Assembly (NCBI RefSeq): GCF_001547525.1
Contig: NZ_CM003768.1
Coordinates: forward strand, 372,001-436,000
DNA length: 64,000 nt
From: Burkholderia anthina
GTDB lineage: Bacteria; Pseudomonadota; Gammaproteobacteria; Burkholderiales; Burkholderiaceae
Direction: 5' to 3'
The position numbers and the translations under genes were made by a program. A model generated the notes under the pieces. That model was not told the origin of the DNA, made no database searches, and saw nothing but the letters and a program-made list of their open reading frames with translations. Below, in pieces: positions 49,823 through 58,800 of this stretch (positions are counted from its first letter, which is position 1; each line of letters starts with the position of its first letter).

Positions 49823-51031
49823 ATGACCCACCTCACCGCCGACCAGATGGCCCGTGTGAAGGCCACCGCCCCCGTCCTCGCCGAGCACGGCGCGACGATC
49901 ACGAAGCACTTTTACCAGCGCATGTTCGCGCGTCATCCGGAACTGAAGAACCTGTTCAACCAGACGCACCAGAAGACCGGCAGCCAGCCCGAGACGCTCG
50001 CGAAGGCCGTCTATGCGTATGCGGCGAACATCGACAATCTGGGCGCGCTGGGCGGCGCGGTGTCGCGCATCTCGCACAAGCATGCGAGCCTGAACATCCG
50101 TCCCGAGCATTACCCGATCGTCGGCGAGAACCTGCTCGCGGCGATCGTCGAAGTGCTCGGCGACGCGGTCGATGCCGGCACGCTCGAAGCGTGGCGCGTC
50201 GCATACGGCCAGCTCGCGCAGATCCTGATCGGCGCCGAGGCCGACCTGTACGCGAATGCCGCGTGGAGCGGCTTCCGCCCGTTCAAGGTCGCGCGCAAGG
50301 TGCGTGAAAGCGACGAGATCACGTCGTTCTACCTGACGCCCGCCGACGGCGGCGAAGCACCGACGTTCGAGCCGGGCCAGTACATCACGGTGAAGCGCTT
50401 CGTCGGCGATCTCGGCGTCGACCAGCCGCGCCAGTACAGCTTGTCCGACGCGCCGCACGGCAAGTGGCTGCGCATCTCGGTGAAGCGCGAGGCCGGCAAG
50501 CCGGAAGCGATCCCGGCCGGCAAGGTGTCGACGCTGATGCACGACGGCGTGGAAGAGGGCGCGATCGTCGAGGCGACCGCGCCGATGGGGGATTTCTCGC
50601 TGAAGCGCGAGGCCGATACGCCGGTCGTGCTGATCTCCGGTGGCGTCGGCATCACGCCGATGATGTCGATGGCGTCGACGCTGATCGCTGAAGGCAGCAA
50701 GCGCGACGTGCGCTTCATCCACGCATGCCGTTCCGGCGCGGTGCACGCATTCCGCGACTGGCTGAACGACGCGGTGCACGAGCATGCGAACGTCAAGCGC
50801 ACGGTGCTGTACGAGCTGGTCGGCCCGAACGATCGCGCGGGTGTCGATCACGACCTCGAAGGCCGCCTCACGCAGGAGCGTGTGAAGCAGTACGCGCTGG
50901 TGCCGGATGCCGATTACTACATCTGCGGCCCGATCGCGTTCATGAAGGCGCAACGCGACGCGCTGGTCGCCCTCGGCGTCGCGCCGGAACGCGTGAACAC
51001 GGAAATCTTCGGTTCGGGCGCGCTCGAGTGA
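49823..51031 (+). CDS. hmpA: Hmp, NO-detoxifying flavohaemoglobin
   Basis: A 402-residue nitric-oxide dioxygenase converting NO and oxygen to nitrate. An N-terminal globin (about 1-138) has Tyr31 in HFYQRMF and the proximal haem ligand His87 in RISHKHASL. It is followed by the FAD domain (about 150-255; PGQYITVKR, RQYSLSDAP) and an NAD(P)H domain (about 265-402; LISGGVGITPMMSM, DADYYICGPIAFMKAQ). Start preceded by GGAGA. The upstream inverted repeat suggests NO-dependent control. It ends with a terminator. Confidence 0.96.
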   Translation: MTHLTADQMARVKATAPVLAEHGATITKHFYQRMFARHPELKNLFNQTHQKTGSQPETLAKAVYAYAANIDNLGALGGAVSRISHKHASLNIRPEHYPIVGENLLAAIVEVLGDAVDAGTLEAWRVAYGQLAQILIGAEADLYANAAWSGFRPFKVARKVRESDEITSFYLTPADGGEAPTFEPGQYITVKRFVGDLGVDQPRQYSLSDAPHGKWLRISVKREAGKPEAIPAGKVSTLMHDGVEEGAIVEATAPMGDFSLKREADTPVVLISGGVGITPMMSMASTLIAEGSKRDVRFIHACRSGAVHAFRDWLNDAVHEHANVKRTVLYELVGPNDRAGVDHDLEGRLTQERVKQYALVPDADYYICGPIAFMKAQRDALVALGVAPERVNTEIFGSGALE

Positions 51032-51076
51032 GGGTCCGGCGGCCGGTGTCGACCAACGCAACGATGCAATGACGAA

Positions 51077-51100
51077 GCCCGGCGCGAGCCGGGCGTTTTG
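51077..51100 (+). terminator. Rho-independent terminator of hmp
   Basis: GCCCGGC/GCCGGGC, 7-bp stem with a 4-base loop, followed by GTTTTG. Confidence 0.8.
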
Positions 51101-51123
51101 CTAGCGGCGCCGTGGGGGCGACT

Positions 51124-51513
51124 TCAGGCGCGCAACATCAGCGTTGCGTGGTAGCGCCACACCTTCGGATCGGCACTGACGAGCGGCATGCCTTCATGGA
51201 GTGCCTGCGCGACCATCACGCGGTCGAACGGATCGGCATGGTCCGGGAAATCCGGCAACGCGGCGACTGCCTCGGCGTGATCGCTGCTGATCGGCAACTC
51301 CGCAAAACCTGCCAGCCGAAATGCCGAACGCGCATCTCTCGGATGGACGGGCAGATTGCCTTTGCGGTACTTGATCGCGATTTCCCAAATCGACGCGGCG
51401 CTGACGTACAGCGTGTTTTGGGGATGTTCGATCAATGCGGCCGCGGTTGCCGAAAGTTGCGGTGCGCCTTCAGCCGCCCAGAGCGCGATGTGCGTATCGA
51501 GCAGCAGCTTCAC
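51124..51513 (-). CDS. vapC: VapC-like PIN-domain toxin
   Basis: A 129-residue PIN-domain ribonuclease. The acidic site residues are Asp6 (LLLDTHIALW), Glu44 (ASIWEIAIK), Asp94/Asp97 (HADPFDRVMVAQA) and Asp115 (SADPKVW). Members cleave tRNA or rRNA when freed from antitoxin. Translation is coupled to the antitoxin by an ATGA overlap. It is followed convergently by the hmp terminator. Length and motifs are intact, so it is probably functional. Confidence 0.92.
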   Translation of the reverse strand: MKLLLDTHIALWAAEGAPQLSATAAALIEHPQNTLYVSAASIWEIAIKYRKGNLPVHPRDARSAFRLAGFAELPISSDHAEAVAALPDFPDHADPFDRVMVAQALHEGMPLVSADPKVWRYHATLMLRA

Positions 51514-51779
51514 GGTGCAAGCCCTTGGTCCGAGCTGGCATCGAAGTCGGCGGCGATCGATTCATCGCCGGCATTGAATGCCTCGACGCTTGTCGGAATG
51601 TTCAGTCCGGCAAGCAACTGACGGGCTGCGCCGATCCGCTTCGGCGCGGTGTACGGAACGATCCGGGCGACCGGATGACCATTGCGGGCGATCACGACTT
51701 CGGCTTCGCGCCCCGATTCAAGCGCTTCCACGAGGCTGGAAAGCCGCGACTTGGCATCGTGCATGTTGACGGTCGACAT
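51510..51779 (-). CDS. Phd/YefM-family antitoxin
   Basis: An 89-residue antitoxin with the Phd N-terminal DNA-binding domain (MSTVNMHDAKSRLSSLVEALESG and EVVIARNGHPVARIVPY). Its flexible acidic C-terminus (about 60-89) would wrap the toxin's PIN site. It probably represses its own operon through the repeats upstream (51793-51815). The partner toxin follows with a four-base overlap. Confidence 0.92.
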   Translation of the reverse strand: MSTVNMHDAKSRLSSLVEALESGREAEVVIARNGHPVARIVPYTAPKRIGAARQLLAGLNIPTSVEAFNAGDESIAADFDASSDQGLAP

Positions 51780-51792
51780 GATCGATCCTCTG

Positions 51793-51815
51793 GTTAGCTA
51801 GATGATGTTAGCTAG
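51793..51815 (-). promoter_or_regulatory. Direct repeats upstream of the toxin-antitoxin operon, candidate operator
   Basis: GTTAGCTAG occurs at 51793-51801 and 51807-51815, each containing the palindrome TAGCTA, 14 bp start to start. The sites lie 14-36 bp upstream of the antitoxin start, where Phd-type repressors bind. Confidence 0.5.
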
Positions 51816-51840
51816 TCTAGCAGAGCAACACGTCGGCCGC

Positions 51841-51899
51841 AGGCTGGCCGTATGGCCAATTCGCCGCCAGGCGGGGGCCATACGGTCAGCCTGGCGGCG
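51841..51899. repeat. Two overlapping, mutually exclusive hairpins downstream of the DAHP synthase gene
   Basis: Arm pair B: 51841-51857 with 51876-51892 (17 bp, one G-T mismatch). Arm pair A: 51862-51872 with 51889-51899 (11 bp, perfect). The right arms overlap at 51889-51892, so both cannot form at once. Either could end aroG transcription, although no clear U-run follows on the minus strand. Confidence 0.7.
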
Positions 51900-51904
51900 T
51901 TTCT

Positions 51905-52978
51905 TCAGTTCCCGCTGCCGCGCGCGACGCGCCGCGCCTTCACCGATTCCGCGAGGCCTTCGAGCACCTTCACGCTGTCGTCCCACGCGATGCACGCGTC
52001 GGTGATGCTCTGGCCGTAGGTCAGCGCGCAGCCTTCCTTCAGGTCCTGGCGCCCCTCGACGAGGTGCGACTCGATCATCACGCCGACGATGCGCTCGTCG
52101 CCGGCCGCGATCTGGCGGCCGATGTCCGCGCACACGGGAATCTGATTCTCGTGCTTCTTCGAGCTGTTCGCGTGGCTCGCGTCGATCATCAGGCGCGCGG
52201 CGAGGCCGGCCTTGCCGATGTCCGCGCACGCGGCGTTCACGCTGTCCGCGTCGTAGTTCGGCGTCTTGCCGCCGCGCAGGATCACGTGGCAGTCCTCGTT
52301 GCCGGCCGTCGACACGATCGCCGAATGGCCGCCCTTCGTCACCGACAGGAAATGGTGCGGCTGCGACGCGGCCTTGATCGCGTCCACCGCGATCTTCACG
52401 TTGCCGTCGGTGCCGTTCTTGAAGCCGACCGGGCACGACAGCCCCGACGCGAGCTCGCGGTGCACCTGCGACTCGGTCGTGCGCGCGCCGATCGCGCCCC
52501 ACGAGATCAGGTCGGCGATGTACTGCGGGCTGATCATGTCGAGGTATTCGGTCGCGGCCGGCAGCCCCATTTCGTTGATCTGCAGCAGCAGCTCGCGCGC
52601 GGTACGCAGCCCTTCGTTGATCTTGAAGCTGTTGTCCAGGTGCGGATCGTTGATGAGCCCCTTCCAGCCGACCGTCGTGCGCGGCTTCTCGAAGTACACG
52701 CGCATCACGATTTCCAGTTCGCCCTTGAAGCGCTCGCGCTCCTTCACGAGCCGGCCCGCGTATTCGATCGCCGCCTTCGTGTCGTGGATCGAGCACGGCC
52801 CGATCACGACGATCAGCCGGTCGTCCATTCCGTGCAGGATGCGGTGCATCGACTGGCGCGCGTGGTAGATCAGCTCGGACGCGGCTTCGGAGCACGCGAA
52901 TTCGCGGATCAGGTGGGCGGGCGGCGTGAGTTCCTTGAGTTCGCGAATGCGGACGTCGTCGGTGTTGTGCGGGGGCAT
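51905..52978 (-). CDS. aroG: 3-deoxy-7-phosphoheptulonate synthase (DAHP synthase, class I AroG type)
   Basis: First committed step to aromatic amino acids: phosphoenolpyruvate plus erythrose 4-phosphate. The 357-residue TIM-barrel enzyme has VIGPCSIHD near 56-64, MRVYFEKPRTTVGWKGLINDP near 91-111, FKNGTDGNVKIAVDA near 186-200 and SHANSSKKHENQ near 266-277. These fit the AroF/AroG/AroH class I-alpha family. An AAGGAG site precedes the start by seven bases. Its expression is probably set by a transcription attenuator with an aromatic leader peptide upstream (53106-53299). Which aromatic amino acid inhibits the enzyme itself cannot be read from sequence. Confidence 0.95.
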   Translation of the reverse strand: MPPHNTDDVRIRELKELTPPAHLIREFACSEAASELIYHARQSMHRILHGMDDRLIVVIGPCSIHDTKAAIEYAGRLVKERERFKGELEIVMRVYFEKPRTTVGWKGLINDPHLDNSFKINEGLRTARELLLQINEMGLPAATEYLDMISPQYIADLISWGAIGARTTESQVHRELASGLSCPVGFKNGTDGNVKIAVDAIKAASQPHHFLSVTKGGHSAIVSTAGNEDCHVILRGGKTPNYDADSVNAACADIGKAGLAARLMIDASHANSSKKHENQIPVCADIGRQIAAGDERIVGVMIESHLVEGRQDLKEGCALTYGQSITDACIAWDDSVKVLEGLAESVKARRVARGSGN

Positions 52979-53105
52979 GCTGTTTCTCCTTGGTTCCGGG
53001 CGCCGTTCGGTCAGTGCGCGTGCGGCAGATTCATCAATTCAGGCAATTCAGTGGTGCCGGTCGGGGCTGCGGGCCGCTGCGGCGGCGACCGGCTGGCGAA
53101 GGGCG

Positions 53106-53138
53106 AAAAAAAACCGCCGGGTTCGCCGGCGGTTTTTT
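53106..53138 (-). terminator. Attenuator terminator upstream of aroG
   Basis: Minus-strand stem AAACCGCCGG/CCGGCGGTTT (10 bp perfect, 5-base loop) followed by an uninterrupted run of eight T (53113-53106). It lies between the leader ORF and aroG, 127 bp before the aroG start. Its 5' arm can alternatively pair over 9 bp with 53182-53190 inside the leader ORF (CGCTGGCGG), which would block the terminator. Confidence 0.88.
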
Positions 53139-53167
53139 CGGGAATTTCGGTTGCGCTTCACGCGCCA

Positions 53168-53233
53168 TCAACCCTCTCGATCCGCCAGCGGTCTGAGATA
53201 CCAAAAAAAGTAAAAGTAAAGCTTGGCGGACAT
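53168..53233 (-). CDS. Aromatic leader peptide of the aroG attenuator (21 residues)
   Basis: The ORF encodes MSAKLYFYFFWYLRPLADREG. Residues 6-12 are seven consecutive aromatics: three Tyr, three Phe and one Trp, a run not expected by chance in this GC-rich genome because the codons are TAC, TTT, TAC, TTT, TTT, TGG, TAT. It starts about 30 bases after the predicted transcription start and stops 30 bases before the terminator stem. Ribosome stalling in the run when charged aromatic tRNAs are scarce would leave 53182-53190 free to form the antiterminator. The ribosome-binding site is weak. Too short to be called by standard gene finders. Confidence 0.85.
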   Translation of the reverse strand: MSAKLYFYFFWYLRPLADREG

Positions 53234-53270
53234 GACGGAAATTCGGCTCGTCAAAAAAGTTGATTCGGAA

Positions 53271-53299
53271 CTTATACCCGGTCAGCGCGCGGCTGGCAA
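53271..53299 (-). promoter_or_regulatory. Promoter of the aroG leader
   Basis: Minus-strand TTGCCA (53299-53294), exact 17-bp spacer, TATAAG (53276-53271). Predicted transcription start is near 53264, about 30 bp before the leader peptide ATG. Confidence 0.75.
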
Positions 53300-53311
53300 C
53301 CGGGGGTGCTC

Positions 53312-53361
53312 AAAAATGCGGACAATCCGCGCGTTTTCATCGAAATGCGCGGATTGTCTGC
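53312..53361 (-). terminator. Terminator of tldD
   Basis: 15-bp arms 53318-53332 and 53347-53361 (one mismatch), followed on the minus strand by TTTTT (53316-53312). It insulates the aroG promoter, which begins 13 bp further on, from the tldD operon. Confidence 0.8.
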
Positions 53362-53373
53362 GCCACGATGCGG

Positions 53374-54840
53374 TTATGCCGTACCGCCGACCGTCATCTT
53401 GTCGATCCGCAGGGTCGGCTGGCCGACGCCGACCGGCACGCTCTGGCCTTCCTTGCCGCATACGCCGACGCCCGTGTCGAGCGACATGTCGTTGCCGATC
53501 ATGCTCACGTACTTCAGCGACTCCGGGCCGCTGCCGATCAGCGTCGCGCCCTTCACCGGGTAGGTGACCTTGCCGTTCTCGATCATGTACGCCTCGGACG
53601 CCGAGAACACGAACTTGCCGTTCGTGATGTCGACCTGGCCGCCGCCGAAGTTCACCGCGTACAGGCCGTTCTTCACCGACGCGATGATTTCCTGCGGATC
53701 CTTGTCGCCGTTGAGCATGTACGTGTTCGTCATGCGCGGCATCGGCAGCGCCGCGTACGACTCGCGCCGCGCGTTGCCCGTGACCGGCATCTTCATCAGG
53801 CGCGCGTTCAGCGTGTCCTGGATGTAGCCCTTCAGGATGCCGTCCTCGATCAGCGTCGTGCACTGCGTCGGATTGCCTTCGTCGTCGATGTTCAGCGAGC
53901 CGCGGCGGTTCGGCAGCGTGCCGTCGTCGACGACGGTCACGCCCTTCGCGGCCACCTGTTCGCCGATCCGTCCCGCGAACGCGGACGAGCCCTTGCGGTT
54001 GAAGTCGCCCTCGAGGCCATGGCCGATCGCCTCGTGCAGCAGCACGCCCGGCCAGCCCGGGCCGAGCACGACCGTCATCGCGCCGGCCGGCGCGGGTCGG
54101 GCGTCGAGGTTGACGAGCGCCGCGTGCACGGCGTCGTCGACGTAGCGCGACAGGACTTCGTCGGTGAAGTAGCCGTAGTCGAAGCGGCCGCCGCCGCCGC
54201 CCGAGCCGATCTCGCGGCGGCCGTTCTGCTCGGCGATCACCGTGACCGACACGCGCACGAGCGGGCGGATGTCGGCCGCGAGCGCGCCGTCGCTGCGCGC
54301 GACGAGCACGACATCGTATTCGCCGGCGAGGCCGGCCATCACCTGCGTGACGCGCGGGTCGCGCCCGCGCGCCATCTGTTCGATGCGTTCGAGCAGCTTG
54401 ACCTTGGCCGTCGCGTCGAGCGACGCGAGCGGGTCGGACGGCAGGTACAGGTCGCGGCCCGAGATGCCCGTCAGCGACGTGGCGGCCTTGATCTTCTGCC
54501 GGCCGCCGCCGGCCGCCGCGATCGCCTTGGTGGCGGCGGCGGCTTGCGCGATCGCTTCGGGCGACAGGTCGTCCGAGTACGCGAACGCGGTGCGGTCGCC
54601 CGCGACCGCGCGTACGCCGACGCCCTGGTCGATGCTGAAGCTGCCCGATTTGACGATGCCTTCCTCGAGGCTCCATGCCTCGCTGCGGGTCGCCTGGAAA
54701 TACAGGTCCGCGTAATCGACGCGATGCGTGAAGATGTCGGCGATCGTGCGCGTGAGCAGGCTTTCGTCGAGGCCGTACGGCGTGAGCAGGATGTCCTTCG
54801 CCAGCGCGAGGTTGCGGATGCCGGGTTCGATGATGTTCAT
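53374..54840 (-). CDS. tldD: TldD, metalloprotease of the TldD/TldE pair
   Basis: A 488-residue protein that with TldE (PmbA) forms a zinc protease degrading unfolded peptides and maturing microcin-like peptides. The metal motif HEAIGHGLEGD (HExxxH) lies near residue 265-275, inside VLGPGWPGVLLHEAIGHG. The C-terminal domain has GKEGQSVPVGVGQPTLRI. Start chosen at MNIIEPGIRNLALAKDILL, which matches family length; the upstream frame enters the nitrilase gene. Downstream of yhdP and the nitrilase gene; yhdP-tldD linkage is also found in enterobacteria. Confidence 0.94.
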   Translation of the reverse strand: MNIIEPGIRNLALAKDILLTPYGLDESLLTRTIADIFTHRVDYADLYFQATRSEAWSLEEGIVKSGSFSIDQGVGVRAVAGDRTAFAYSDDLSPEAIAQAAAATKAIAAAGGGRQKIKAATSLTGISGRDLYLPSDPLASLDATAKVKLLERIEQMARGRDPRVTQVMAGLAGEYDVVLVARSDGALAADIRPLVRVSVTVIAEQNGRREIGSGGGGGRFDYGYFTDEVLSRYVDDAVHAALVNLDARPAPAGAMTVVLGPGWPGVLLHEAIGHGLEGDFNRKGSSAFAGRIGEQVAAKGVTVVDDGTLPNRRGSLNIDDEGNPTQCTTLIEDGILKGYIQDTLNARLMKMPVTGNARRESYAALPMPRMTNTYMLNGDKDPQEIIASVKNGLYAVNFGGGQVDITNGKFVFSASEAYMIENGKVTYPVKGATLIGSGPESLKYVSMIGNDMSLDTGVGVCGKEGQSVPVGVGQPTLRIDKMTVGGTA

Positions 54841-54926
54841 GCGGATATCGGGAATTCTCAAAAAAGTTGTCGGGTGCTGCCGGGCAGATGGGTGGGCCGC
54901 GCGGCGTTTCAAGCGGTGCGGCGGAT

Positions 54927-55754
54927 TCAGGTCAGCACGCGGTGCCGCCACGCGGGCAGGCTCTGGCGTACGTCGGCGATGCGTTGCGGATCGAGCGTGC
55001 CGAGCACGACGCTCGCACCCTCGTCGCGCACCGCGACGATCTCGCCCCACGGGTCGATCAGCATGCTGTGGCCCCACGTGCGCCGGCCGTTCTCGTGCTT
55101 GCCGCCCTGCGCGGCCGCGAGCACGTAGCACTGATTCTCGACGGCCCGCGCGCGCAGCAGCGTTTCCCAGTGCGCGCGGCCCGTCGTATACGTAAACGCC
55201 GACGGCACGACCATCAGCGCGCAGTCGCCCATGCGGCGATACAGCTCCGGAAAGCGCAGATCGTAACAGACCGACAGGCCGACCCGCCCGAACGGCGCGT
55301 CGAACGCGACGACCGTGTCGCCCGCGCGGATCGTGCGCGCCTCGTCGAACGATTCGTCGCCTTTCTCGAAGTTGAACAGGTGGATCTTGTCGTAGCGCGC
55401 GGCCTCGTTGCCGGACGGGTCGAACACGAGCGTCGTGTTCAGCACGCGGTCGGGCTGCGGCGCCTTCAGCGGCAGCGTGCCGCCGATCACCCAGATGCCG
55501 TGGTCGCGCGCGGCGTCGGCGAGGAATTGCTGGATCGGGCCGTCCCGGTACGGTTCGGCGAGCGCGAGCTTGTCGGTGTCGCGGTGGCCCATGAAGCAGA
55601 AATACTCGGGCAGCAGCACGAGCTGCGCGCCTTCGCCGGCGGCCTCCGCGATCAGGCGGCGCGCTTCGGCGAGATTGCGGGTGACGTCCGGCGCGCTCAC
55701 CATCTGCAGCGCGGCGACCTGGAAGGGCGTGGCGGAACGGGCGTGGTCGGTCAT
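54927..55754 (-). CDS. Carbon-nitrogen hydrolase (nitrilase superfamily, Nit1/YbeM-like)
   Basis: A 275-residue amidase with the Glu-Lys-Cys triad: Glu50 (VLLPEYFCFMG), Lys123 (YDKIHLFNFEKG) and Cys163 (GLSVCYDLRFPELYR). Such proteins are often deaminated-glutathione amidases (metabolite repair). The YDKIHLF...SVCYDLRFPE context fits this Nit group well, but the substrate is inferred. It lies between yhdP (60 bp upstream) and tldD (86 bp downstream), all on the minus strand. Confidence 0.9.
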   Translation of the reverse strand: MTDHARSATPFQVAALQMVSAPDVTRNLAEARRLIAEAAGEGAQLVLLPEYFCFMGHRDTDKLALAEPYRDGPIQQFLADAARDHGIWVIGGTLPLKAPQPDRVLNTTLVFDPSGNEAARYDKIHLFNFEKGDESFDEARTIRAGDTVVAFDAPFGRVGLSVCYDLRFPELYRRMGDCALMVVPSAFTYTTGRAHWETLLRARAVENQCYVLAAAQGGKHENGRRTWGHSMLIDPWGEIVAVRDEGASVVLGTLDPQRIADVRQSLPAWRHRVLT

Positions 55755-55814
55755 CGCGGAATCGCTTGCGTCATAAATGGGGTGCGGCCCGGCACCCTGC
55801 GGCGCGATATGCGC

Positions 55815-58800
55815 TCAATGGCTCGATGCATCGGCCGGACCGTGATTCATCTTACCCTGATCGCTCCGCACCCGCTCGATGTGCGGGTGCGCCCACGAGC
55901 CGGTGATCGCGTAGTCGAGCGCGAACGCGTGCGACAGCGTTTCGGACAGCGCGTAGTTCGCGGCCAGCACGCCGACGCCGAGCAGCGGGTTGATGATGGC
56001 TGCACCGATCGCGGCCGCGCCCGCGCTGATCTTCGGCGCGACGTGCGCATGCAGGTCCTGCGTTTCGGTGCCGAGGTCGACGGCGCCGCGCACGGTGACG
56101 TTCGCCGGGCCCGTCATCATCGAGAAATCGTCGGTGCGCGCGATCCCGTTCGAAATCCGGCCGGTGCCGGTGATCTTGTCGAACGGCAGCCCCTTGCCGA
56201 CCACGTCGCGGAAGTTCAGCGTCAGGAAGCGCGCGAGGCTCTGCAGGCTCAGCACGCCGAGCAGTTTCGCCGCGCCCGGGTCGACCTTCAGGATCTTCCC
56301 GTGTTCGAGGTCGACCGCGACCTGGCCGCCGAGCGACGGGAAGTCCAGCGCGGTCGGGCCGCCGCGCCAGCCGACCTTGCCCGTGACCGAGCCGTGACCG
56401 TCCGCGAGCGTGCGCGGCAGGCCGACGCGGTCGAGCAGCGCGCCCGCGTTGTCGATGTCGAGCTTGAAGTCGAACACGGTGCGGCGCGGCGCGTCGTTTT
56501 CGTCGGCGCCGCGGGCCAGCGCGCGGCGCGACGTGCGCCAGTTGCCGGTGGCCGTGAGCTTCGCGGCCGGGTTCGACAGTTCGAGCTTGTCGAGCTGCCA
56601 CACGGGCGTGCCGTCTTCGTCGATGTTGCGCGCGTTCACGACGAGCCGGCCGATGTCGTGATCGCGCGCGACGACCTGGTCGACGATCAGGTCGATCGAC
56701 GGCATCGGGCGGTCGGTCGGCGTCGGCAGGTTCATCGCGCGGCCGACCAGGTCGTGCTGCGCACTCTGCGGCACGACGAGCTTCGCGAGCCGCGCGTTGA
56801 GCACGCCCGCGCCGTTGTGGCCGCCGCCCGGCGCCCACGACAGGTAGCCCGACACCTGGTTCGACGCGATGTTCGCCTGCCAGAGGTCGTCGACGTGCGA
56901 CGCGCCGACGATCACGTTCTCCCAGTTGCGCTTGAGCAGCTTCAGCGTGCCGAAATGGAACGCGAAGCGCTTCGGCGCGAAGCTCGCGAAATCGACGCGC
57001 GGCGCGGCCGGCGGCGCGGGCGCGCGCGGCGTGTCGGGCCGCAGCGTGTGGGCGAGCGCGAGCCACGCGTCGGCGTCCAGCTCGGCGACGTCGACGGCCG
57101 CGCTCACGCCGTCCTGCGGCATGTCGGGCATCCGGTGGATGCCCATCGCGCCGCGCACCGCGCGCAGCGGCTGGCCGCGCGTCGCGTCGAGCAGGTAGGT
57201 CGCGGACACCGGGCCGAGCGTGAGGTCGGCGTGTTCGAGGCGTTTGCCGTCCGCCTGCGGCGCCGGCTGGAGCGTGAAGCGGAACGGCATCGGCGTGCCG
57301 GCCGGTTTCGCGAACGGCGCCGGGAAGTTCAGCGCGACGCCCGTCAGGTCGGATTGCGCGCTGACGTCGGGCAGGCGGCCCGGCGCGCCGCGCACGGCGA
57401 CCTGGTACGGTGCGTCGCCGACCACGTGTTCGAGCAGCGCGGCGGCCGCGCCGTGCAGGTTCAGGCCGCGCGCGGCGTCGAGCGCGAGCCGGCCGTCGAC
57501 GTCCACCGCGTACGGGCCGTGCGACCGGAACGTGCCGTTCGCGCGCACCGGGCCGCCGAGGAAGCGCCCCGACAGGCCGTGCAGCGACGCGCCCGCCTCG
57601 GTGAAGCGGACGCTGCCGCGCAGGGCCGACAGCGGCGGCACGCCGCTCGTCGACAGCGTGTTTCCGCCGAACGCGAGCGCGCCTTCGACGTGCGTGTGCG
57701 GATGGGGGACGTGCTGCGGAATCGTGATCTTGAGCGCGAGCGACGCGGGCCCCTGCGCATCGATCCGCTGGCCGATGTGGCCGCTCATCGTGCCGAGCGA
57801 GCTGTTGTCCGCGTAGTCGATCAGGTCGGCGAGCGGGCCCTGCGCATGGCCGTCGATGATCAGCGGCGAGTGCGACGGATTGCCGAGATCGTCGATGCGG
57901 CCCGCGACCTTCGTCAGCGTGACGCGCTTGTAGCGCGCGCGCTCGATGTCGAACCGCAGCTTGTTCTGCGCGAGTTCGAACACGCCGTCGATCCCGTCAA
58001 GCGCCGGCCAGACGCTCGGCGTGCCGTTCGCGAGCTTGCGCGGCGGGTACGGCGTCGGCTCGAAGCGGCCGCCGGTGAACGGCGCGACGATGTGGAACAC
58101 GCCGGCGTCCGGCTCGTGTTCGAACGGGAATTTCTCGAGCGGGCCGCGTGCGACGATCGACGCGCCCTTGGTCACCTTGCCGTCCTGCAGCGCATGGCCG
58201 AGATAGTCGCGCAGGTGCTCGGACATCCCGGTCGGCAGGTAGCGCGGAATGCGCGCGACCGACGCGCGCGCGAAATCGGCGCGCAGGTCGAGCGAGCCGC
58301 GGCCGTGGCCGGGGTTCGTGTACGAGCCGGACACCGCGATTTCGGCATCGGGGTTCGACACGAGCAGATCGGGCAGCGACACGTCGACGCGCGCGTGCCT
58401 GTCGCCGGGCGCGGGCGTGATCGTCCATTTGGCGTTGCCGCGCAGCCGGTCGAACGTCAGCCGCGGCTCGTCGAATTCGCCGGGCACGGTGACCGCCGCG
58501 TTGACCGTGTCGATATGCGCGGAGCCGCCGGTCTCGTTCGCATCGACGCGGCCCCACAGATTCTCGACGCCCGGCCAGCCGGCGCGCGGGTGGCCGCGCG
58601 GCGAGAGCCCGGGCGGCGGCTCCTGCGCCGCGAAGCTGATGCCTTGCAGATCGCCGAGGAAGCGGTAGCGGACGATCGGCGCGGCGCCCATGCGCCCGTC
58701 CTCGTCGGCGAGATCGGCGTGCGCGGGTTTCGCGCGCTCGACCTCGATGTGATAGTTCGACACCATCCCGCGCGGGTCGATCTTGATCAGCTCGTTGCGC

